Assembly (NCBI RefSeq): GCF_025398035.1
Contig: NZ_CP104558.1
Span: 4,350,001 to 4,414,000, forward strand
Source of the DNA: Rossellomorea vietnamensis
GTDB taxonomy: Bacteria > Bacillota > Bacilli > Bacillales > Bacillaceae_B
Length of the DNA: 64,000 bases
Reading direction: 5' to 3'
The notes under the pieces: model-generated
Seen by the model: only the letters and a program-made list of their open reading frames with translations
The model's database searches: none
Told to the model about the DNA's origin: nothing
Program-made: the position numbers and the translations under genes
In this document: positions 58,751 to 64,000 of the stretch, in pieces
Layout: every line of letters starts with the position of its first letter
Numbering within the stretch: position 1 is the first letter of the stretch

Positions 58751-59865
58751 AAACAGTGAACGGCCATGAAATCATTCAGCTTTTTGAAGAGTTCTCTCCG
58801 AAATATCTGGCTGAAAGCGGAGATCCCATCGGACTTCAGATCGGTAAGTTGAATGAGAAGGTCGAAAATGTCATGATCACACTGGACGTGCTGGAAAATG
58901 TCGTGGATGAAGCGATCAAGAATAATGTCAAATTGATCATTGCCCATCATCCGCCATTATTTCGTCCACTGAAATCTTTGCAAACAGATTCCTATCAGGG
59001 AAGAATGATTGAAAAGCTGATCAAACATGATATTAGCGTGTATGCTGCCCATACCAATCTCGATGTTGCGGTAGGCGGTGTGAATGATATACTCGCTAGC
59101 AAGCTTCAGTTACAGGATCCTTCTGTACTTGTTCCTACCTATCAGGAAGAAATTCGCAAATTGGCGGTATATGTGCCGAAAGAATATGCAGGGGAACTGA
59201 GAGATGCTTTAGGGAAAGCCGGAGCCGGGCATATCGGGGATTATTCCCATTGCAGCTTCTCCTCTGAGGGGCAGGGAAGATTTCTGCCCGGAGAGGGAAC
59301 CCATCCTCATATAGGAAAGCAGGGCGCCCTTGAAGAGGTTTCAGAAGAAAAGGTGGAGACGGTTTATCCTGTTTCCCTGGAGAAAAAAGTATTGAAAGCG
59401 ATGTTTACCCACCATCCATATGAAGAGATTGCCTATGATATCTACTCCCTGGAAAACGGGTCTAAAGCCCTTGGACTGGGCAGGATCGGCTATTTAGCAG
59501 AAGAGATGAGCCTGAAGGACTTTGCCCTATTCGTGAAGAAAACATTAGGCATGGATGGAATCAGGTTGATCGGGGACGGGGACGCAAAGGTGAAGAAAGT
59601 GGCAGTACTCGGCGGAGATGGAAATAAGTTCATCGGAAAAGCCAAGAGACAGGGTGCCGATGTGTTCGTTTCAGGTGATATCTATTATCATACAGCCCAT
59701 GACGCCATGATGATGGGACTCAATGTTGTGGATGCAGGTCATCACATTGAAAAGGTGATGAAAGAGGGAGTAGCCGCTCATTTAGCCAAAAGATGCTCGG
59801 AAAAAGGATTTATTGTCAATATATTCGCTTCGAAAGCAGAAACAAACCCATTTACGTATATGTAA
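58747..59865 (+). CDS. yqfO: Nif3-like dinuclear metal center protein YqfO
   Basis: A 372-residue NIF3/DUF34 protein. It has metal-binding IIAHHPPLFRPLKSL near residue 65, AAHTNLDVAVGGVND, an inserted PII/CutA-like middle domain (about residues 130-230) and the C-terminal VSGDIYYHTAHDA with AGHHIEKV. The family is widespread, and proposed roles include GTP cyclohydrolase-like or metal handling functions, none settled. ATG at 58747 overlaps the trmK stop, with AGAGGAGGTCCTTATC upstream. Confidence 0.92.
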   Translation: MKTVNGHEIIQLFEEFSPKYLAESGDPIGLQIGKLNEKVENVMITLDVLENVVDEAIKNNVKLIIAHHPPLFRPLKSLQTDSYQGRMIEKLIKHDISVYAAHTNLDVAVGGVNDILASKLQLQDPSVLVPTYQEEIRKLAVYVPKEYAGELRDALGKAGAGHIGDYSHCSFSSEGQGRFLPGEGTHPHIGKQGALEEVSEEKVETVYPVSLEKKVLKAMFTHHPYEEIAYDIYSLENGSKALGLGRIGYLAEEMSLKDFALFVKKTLGMDGIRLIGDGDAKVKKVAVLGGDGNKFIGKAKRQGADVFVSGDIYYHTAHDAMMMGLNVVDAGHHIEKVMKEGVAAHLAKRCSEKGFIVNIFASKAETNPFTYM

Positions 59866-59903
59866 AAAAAGGCCCCTTGCGATGTCGCAAGGGGCCTTTT
59901 GGC
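59866..59903. terminator. Bidirectional terminator between yqfO and ispH
   Basis: AAAAGGCCCCTTGCGA / TCGCAAGGGGCCTTTT perfect stem. T tracts occur on both strands in the convergent gap. Confidence 0.93.
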
Positions 59904-59907
59904 ATTC

Positions 59908-60864
59908 TTATTTAGTTCCCATTTTCGCTTTTCGGACTTTAGGGAGTATCTTATTCAATGGAACATTGCGCTCTCTTGTCCATGTGGATTCGTCATTTGG
60001 ATCAAAAGCTTCCAGGAATTTAATGACTTCCTTCACAATCGGTGTTGGAGTGGAAGCACCGGCAGTGACAGCAACGACACCCGCATCTTTAATCCATTCA
60101 ATATCGAGCTCGCTGATGTCTGAGATGCGGTGGGCAGGAGTACCCGCGATATCCATCGACACTTGTGCAAGGCGATTGGAGTTATTGCTCTTCGGATCGC
60201 CGACGACGATAAGGACATCGGCATCACCTGCCTGCTCTGCCACTGCTTCCTGACGTACTTGAGTAGCCAGGCAGATTTCTTTGTGCAGCTCGACATGAGG
60301 GTACATTTCCTTCACTTTATCCATTGTATCGAGTACATCCCATTGACTCATGGTCGTTTGGTTCGTCACGATGATCTTATCGTTGTCGATGGATAGCTGT
60401 TCAACGTCGTCGGCTGTTTCGACGAGGTGAACGATTTCGGGTGCGACACCGACTGCGCCCTCAGGCTCGGGATGCCCCTTCTTCCCGATATAAATCACAT
60501 CATAGCCCTCGGCTTCCTTGGCTCGGATCAAGTCATGTGTCTTTGTGACGTCAGGACAGGTAGCATCCAGTGTGACTAATCCTTTTTGCTTGGCGATTTC
60601 TTTCACCTCAGGAGAGACTCCGTGGGCGGTGAAGATCACCGTTCCTTCATTCACCTGTTCAATGATTTCTTTTCTATTGCTGCCATCGAGGGTGATGATA
60701 CCGTCTTCTTCAAACGCATCCGTTACATGCTTGTTATGGACGATCATCCCCAGGATATAAATTGGACGAGGAAGCGATTTGTCTAATGCGGCGTTTCTTG
60801 CAATGACCATTGCATCTACCACACCATAACAATAGCCTCTCGGAGTAATCTTAATAATATCCAT
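59908..60864 (-). CDS. ispH: 4-hydroxy-3-methylbut-2-enyl diphosphate reductase
   Basis: Last enzyme of the MEP isoprenoid pathway, making IPP and DMAPP with a [4Fe-4S] cluster. The 318-residue product has the three cluster cysteines: C12 in TPRGYCYGV, one in LDATCPDVT and one in [12 protein letters not shown]. The catalytic glutamate-threonine motif region is near [13 protein letters not shown] at 60864 follows AGGAGGATATGTATAG. It lies between yqfO and yqfQ as in B. subtilis (ispH, formerly yqfP). Confidence 0.95.
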   Translation of the reverse strand: MDIIKITPRGYCYGVVDAMVIARNAALDKSLPRPIYILGMIVHNKHVTDAFEEDGIITLDGSNRKEIIEQVNEGTVIFTAHGVSPEVKEIAKQKGLVTLDATCPDVTKTHDLIRAKEAEGYDVIYIGKKGHPEPEGAVGVAPEIVHLVETADDVEQLSIDNDKIIVTNQTTMSQWDVLDTMDKVKEMYPHVELHKEICLATQVRQEAVAEQAGDADVLIVVGDPKSNNSNRLAQVSMDIAGTPAHRISDISELDIEWIKDAGVVAVTAGASTPTPIVKEVIKFLEAFDPNDESTWTRERNVPLNKILPKVRKAKMGTK

Positions 60865-60993
60865 CTATACATATCCTCCTACATGAGAGAGTCTTTTGTC
60901 TTCATTATAAAGGAGAAAGGTCCGTCTGACAAAGAGAACGAAGTAAATGGCCATTTTCACAAAAAAAGTGACACATGTTTTATACTAATAATC

Positions 60994-61038
60994 CAAAAAA
61001 AATAATCCCTCTCAGGTGATGGAATACCTTTAGGGATG
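60994..61038 (-). terminator. Terminator of yqfQ
   Basis: Read on the minus strand, ATCCCT ... AGGT pairs with ACCT ... AGGGAT, followed by TATTTTTTTTGG. Confidence 0.8.
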
Positions 61039-61044
61039 CGACAT

Positions 61045-61812
61045 TTATATATATAGTTTTGGTTTTGGATGTGATTTAGCCGGTGCCTCATCATCCCAAT
61101 CTTCTTCATCATTGATTTTGACAGAAGGTTTCTTTTTCTTTTTTTTCTTTACAGGGATTTGTGCTTCAGGGAGTTCTTCACTTTCTTCACTTTGAACCTC
61201 TGTCGATGGTTCATCAGGTGTTTCAGCAGACATATCCTTGAATCCGCGGTACAACTTCCAGAGAGATGGGATATTTTTGACCATCGGGCCGTATTGCTGA
61301 AACATCGGACCCAATTGCTGGGCAGTCTGCAACATTTGTTGGGTGTTAGACAGAAAGGAATTGACATTGCCGGGATTCAAGAGGGTTTGCATGATTCCTC
61401 CAGCTGCCTGAGGTGACCGCTCGAATCCGGTTTCACCGGCAGAAGACCTCGTAAATTGTTCCAGAAGTCCGCCACCGCCTGTATTGCGGTTTTCCCCTTT
61501 TTTCAGGAACTTCGACAGCAACCCTTTGCCTTGCCCTCTGCCTCTTCCGCTGCCTCTTTGATTCATTCCCATATTAAAGCCTTGATTAGGATTCTGCCTT
61601 CCAAATTGAAAAGGCGGTGGCTGTGTCTGTCCCATCCCAAAAGGATTCCTGCCAGACTGCTGCAACCCGAACCCGTTGCCTTGCCTTTGTCCCAATCCGA
61701 AAGTATTCATCCCGGGCTGCTGTAAACCGAATCCGTTCCCCTGACGCTGTCTCATTCCGAAAGGATTTCTCATATCCTGACCCTGATTTCTCATTCTTCT
61801 AGGCGGCATCAT
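61045..61812 (-). CDS. yqfQ: VrrA/YqfQ family protein with tandem repeats
   Basis: A 255-residue protein. The N-terminal third is Arg/Gln/Gly/Asn/Phe-rich with two 20-residue repeats (residues 18-37 and 38-57, each containing QRQGNGFGLQQ). A Gly-rich stretch follows, then the conserved YqfQ core (LLNPGNVNSFLSNTQQML ... WKLYRGFKDM). The C-terminal tail is acidic and Lys-rich with a run of seven lysines. The B. anthracis homologue VrrA is known for variable-number repeats in the same region. The family is associated with the spore coat. ATG at 61812 follows AAAGGAGGCTGTC. Regulation is not evident. Confidence 0.85.
   Translation of the reverse strand: MMPPRRMRNQGQDMRNPFGMRQRQGNGFGLQQPGMNTFGLGQRQGNGFGLQQSGRNPFGMGQTQPPPFQFGRQNPNQGFNMGMNQRGSGRGRGQGKGLLSKFLKKGENRNTGGGGLLEQFTRSSAGETGFERSPQAAGGIMQTLLNPGNVNSFLSNTQQMLQTAQQLGPMFQQYGPMVKNIPSLWKLYRGFKDMSAETPDEPSTEVQSEESEELPEAQIPVKKKKKKKPSVKINDEEDWDDEAPAKSHPKPKLYI
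61642..61761 (-). repeat. Two tandem 60-bp coding repeats in yqfQ
   Basis: Two in-frame 60-base units encode FG(M/L)(R/G)QRQGNGFGLQQ plus (P/S)G(M/R)N(T/P). A third partial unit (FGMGQ) follows. The unit length is a multiple of three, so copy number can change without breaking the frame. Confidence 0.8.
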
Positions 61813-62117
61813 GACAGCCTCCTTTCATTTCAATAAATTCGTTGTCACTATAGAGTATGCAACAGGTTAAAAAAGGGTATTGTGACAATATCATCTGAAA
61901 TAATATCAAGTTGACCTAGATGTTTTGCTGAAAATTGATTATAATGGTTAGATGTTCTTTAAATATCACGCTTCTAAACGTTAAAATAAAATCACTGACA
62001 ACTGAAAAGTGATCCGTACATTTTATATAGATCTGTGGTGATGATGTGAACGGCACAGACATCCATCCCGATGACAGCGTAAATAAAAGGATATGACGAT
62101 AAAAGGAGATGTACTCA
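61813..62117. other. Divergent intergenic region between yqfQ and cshB
   Basis: No gene. TATAAT-like hexamers occur (61941, 62022-62028), but no well-spaced -35 was found for either gene. Confidence 0.4.
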
Positions 62118-63425
62118 ATGAAAAAGAATTTATTTCTGCAATTTGGATTTCAGTCTTTCATCAATGAAGCTGTAGAAGAACTGGGTTTCTATGAACCAAC
62201 TGAAATTCAGAAAAAAATGATCCCTCTGATCTTAAAGGGACAAAGTGCGATCGGCCAATCTCAGACGGGAACGGGGAAAACCCACTCGTATCTATTACCG
62301 ATCATCGAAAAGGTGGATGCAGCTTCTGAGCAGGTACAAGCTGTCATCACTGCACCTACCCGTGAATTGGCACAACAGATTTACCAGGAAGTACTTAAGA
62401 TTACGAAGGATACAGAGATCGTTTCCCGTTGCTATATCGGGGGAACGGACAAACAGAGGACGATCGAGAAGTTAAAGCATCAGCCTCATATCGTTGTCGG
62501 TACGCCGGGACGGATCAATGACCTTGTGAAGGACCAGGCACTATTTGTCCATACAGCGAAGCTTCTTGTAATCGATGAAGCTGATTTGATGCTCGATATG
62601 GGATTCATTGAAGATGTGGATCAAATCGCTGCGAAGATGCCTGAAAAACTACAGATGTTGGTGTTTTCTGCCACGATCCCAGAGAAACTGAAGCCGTTTT
62701 TGAAGAAGTATATGGAAAATCCACAATATGCCCACGTGGAGCCGGAACAGCTGTCGGCAAAAAATATTGAACACGTGATCGTCCCTTTGAAAAGCCGTGA
62801 TAAAACCAATATGCTTTACAATATTTTAGTGGAGATCAATCCTTATTTAGGGATTGTGTTCACCAACACGAAGCAGAAGGCGGATGAAGTAGCCGATAGC
62901 CTTATTGCCAAAGGATTGAAGGTCGGCCGTATTCACGGTGATCTTTCTCCACGTGAGCGTAAAAAAATGATGAAACAAATTAGAAACCTGGATTATCAAT
63001 ACATTGTCGCAACAGACCTTGCAGCCAGAGGGATTGATATCGAAGGGGTCAGCCATATCATCAACTATGAACTGCCTCAAGATCTGGATTTCTATGTTCA
63101 TCGTTCAGGCCGTACAGCACGTGCCGGGAATAGCGGTATCGCCTTCACCATTTATACGCCTTCAGACGAAGATGCTTTGAATCGCTTGGAGAAGCTTGGA
63201 ATCAGCTTTTCACATCGGGACATTAAAAAAGGGGAATGGTCCGAGCTGCCTCCTTTGAACAAACGTAAGAACCGTCAAAAATCGAACGTCGATGAAATCG
63301 ATGAAAAGGCGAAATCATTAGTCCGTAAACCGAAGTCGGTTAAACCGGGATATAAAAAGAAAATGAAATACAAAATGGATCAAATCAAGAAGCGGGAAAG
63401 AAGAATAAAAAACAGAAACAAATAA
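62118..63425 (+). CDS. cshB: DEAD-box RNA helicase CshB
   Basis: Cold-shock-associated RNA helicase. The 435-residue product has the Q motif (FYEPTEIQKKMIP), motif I SQTGTGKT, motif II DEAD, motif III SAT and motif VI HRSGRTARAG. A basic C-terminal tail of about 60 residues (NKRKNRQKSN ... KKREERR-type) probably binds RNA. I start at the ATG at 62118, nine bases after AAAAGGAG. The ATG at 62109 overlaps the site. It is followed by nfo, as in B. subtilis yqfR-yqfS. Confidence 0.93.
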   Translation: MKKNLFLQFGFQSFINEAVEELGFYEPTEIQKKMIPLILKGQSAIGQSQTGTGKTHSYLLPIIEKVDAASEQVQAVITAPTRELAQQIYQEVLKITKDTEIVSRCYIGGTDKQRTIEKLKHQPHIVVGTPGRINDLVKDQALFVHTAKLLVIDEADLMLDMGFIEDVDQIAAKMPEKLQMLVFSATIPEKLKPFLKKYMENPQYAHVEPEQLSAKNIEHVIVPLKSRDKTNMLYNILVEINPYLGIVFTNTKQKADEVADSLIAKGLKVGRIHGDLSPRERKKMMKQIRNLDYQYIVATDLAARGIDIEGVSHIINYELPQDLDFYVHRSGRTARAGNSGIAFTIYTPSDEDALNRLEKLGISFSHRDIKKGEWSELPPLNKRKNRQKSNVDEIDEKAKSLVRKPKSVKPGYKKKMKYKMDQIKKRERRIKNRNK

Positions 63426-63494
63426 GTGTTTGAACGTGATTCATTTGTACACATTCGATACAATAAAGAGAGATTTTCTTAGGAGTTGAGAAGA

Positions 63495-64000
63495 ATGGTT
63501 AAGATTGGATCCCATGTTTCCATGAGTGGAAAGAATATGTTACTCGCTTCAAGTGAAGAAGCCGTTTCGTATGGTGCGAATACCTTCATGATTTATACTG
63601 GTGCACCACAGAACACGAGAAGGAAAAAAATCGAAGACCTGAATATCGAAGCGGGTCTTGCTCATATGAAAGAAAATGGAATAGAAGACATCGTCGTGCA
63701 TGCCCCTTATATCATCAACATCGGAAATACGACCAACCCGGCTACATTCGAATTGGGCGTCAACTTCCTTCGCTCTGAAATGGAGCGCACAGAAGCGATC
63801 GGTGCAGGGCAAATCGTCCTTCACCCTGGTGCTCATGTGGGTGCAGGAGCGGATAAGGGAATTGCGAAGATCATTGAAGGCCTTAACGAAGTGTTGACCA
63901 AGGATCATAAAGTTCAAATTGCCCTTGAGACAATGGCAGGAAAAGGCTCTGAATGTGGGAGATCCTTTGAGGAAATCGCTCAGATCATAAATGGAGTGGA
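63495..64000 (+). CDS. nfo: Endonuclease IV (AP endonuclease), 3' end outside window
   Basis: Repairs abasic sites. The first 168 residues are visible, starting [20 protein letters not shown]. Metal-binding motifs of the family appear: [13 protein letters not shown] (first histidine), [12 protein letters not shown] (second) and [12 protein letters not shown] (glutamate). ATG at 63495 follows AGGAGTTGAGAAGA. The frame runs off the window end without a break. Confidence 0.95.
   Translation, partial: MVKIGSHVSMSGKNMLLASSEEAVSYGANTFMIYTGAPQNTRRKKIEDLNIEAGLAHMKENGIEDIVVHAPYIINIGNTTNPATFELGVNFLRSEMERTEAIGAGQIVLHPGAHVGAGADKGIAKIIEGLNEVLTKDHKVQIALETMAGKGSECGRSFEEIAQIINGV

Noticed and set aside
61912-61946. 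TTGACC ... TATAAT as a cshB promoter
   Set aside because: The spacer is 23 bases, too long for a sigma-A promoter.

Overview
The window is a stretch of chromosome from an endospore-forming member of the Bacillaceae. The evidence is the intact sporulation genes (sigK, sda, gpr, spoIIP, yqfC/yqfD, yqfQ), the strong AGGAGG-type ribosome binding sites with frequent GTG and TTG starts, the CIRCE-controlled hrcA-grpE-dnaK-dnaJ operon, and a gene order that follows the mccA-to-nfo segment of the Bacillus subtilis chromosome almost gene for gene. The species is not B. subtilis. It has a single-chain dimeric-type glycyl-tRNA synthetase, a lone alpha-glucosidase and deoC after mtaB, and a membrane protein plus an acyl-CoA dehydrogenase between sigA and cccA. 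No rRNA, tRNA, phage, transposase or CRISPR array was seen.

Layout. 1-2330: end of the methionine-to-cysteine operon (mccA-mccB-yrhC). 2330-3300: a run of very short genes, including a YrzI-type one, separated by terminators. 3300-4970: sigK (not split by a skin element), a YjcZ-like small protein and pssA. 5240-5880: sda and its DnaA boxes. 5880-10875: yqeG-yqeH-aroE-yhbY-nadD-yqeK-rsfS-yqeM, covering ribosome assembly, shikimate and NAD synthesis. 11000-15440: comER and the DNA-uptake operon comEA-comEB-comEC. 15590-17340: yqzM, holA, rpsT. 17540-23690: gpr, spoIIP, yqxA, lepA, hemW. 23700-31810: the heat-shock operon running on through prmA, rsmE and mtaB. 32000-34530: alpha-glucosidase and deoC. 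34555-36460: yqeW, rpsU, yqeY. 36600-47760: yqeZ-floA-(small gene)-yqfC-yqfD-phoH-pgpH-ybeY-dgkA-cdd-era-yqzL-recO. 47830-49480: T-box-controlled glycyl-tRNA synthetase. 49650-51190: ccpN and its partner yqfL. 51300-55380: a palindromic repeat, then the macromolecular-synthesis operon yqxD-dnaG-sigA. 55450-60870: membrane protein, acyl-CoA dehydrogenase, cccA, trmK, yqfO, ispH. 61045-64000: yqfQ, cshB and the start of nfo.

Most genes are conserved housekeeping genes. The points most worth a second look are: (1) the terminator-partitioned cluster of 19-46 residue peptides beside the cysteine operon; (2) two genes 2.2 kb apart, ccpN and yqxD, that lack ATG/GTG/TTG starts but have AUC and AUA codons exactly nine bases after good Shine-Dalgarno sequences; (3) a nested palindromic element of about 250 bp upstream of the dnaG-sigA operon; (4) a structured leader before rpsU; (5) an in-frame 60-bp tandem repeat in yqfQ; and (6) replacement of the usual glyQ-glyS pair by a single-chain enzyme under a glycine-type T-box. 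All function calls rest on reading protein and DNA motifs by eye. No database search was run.
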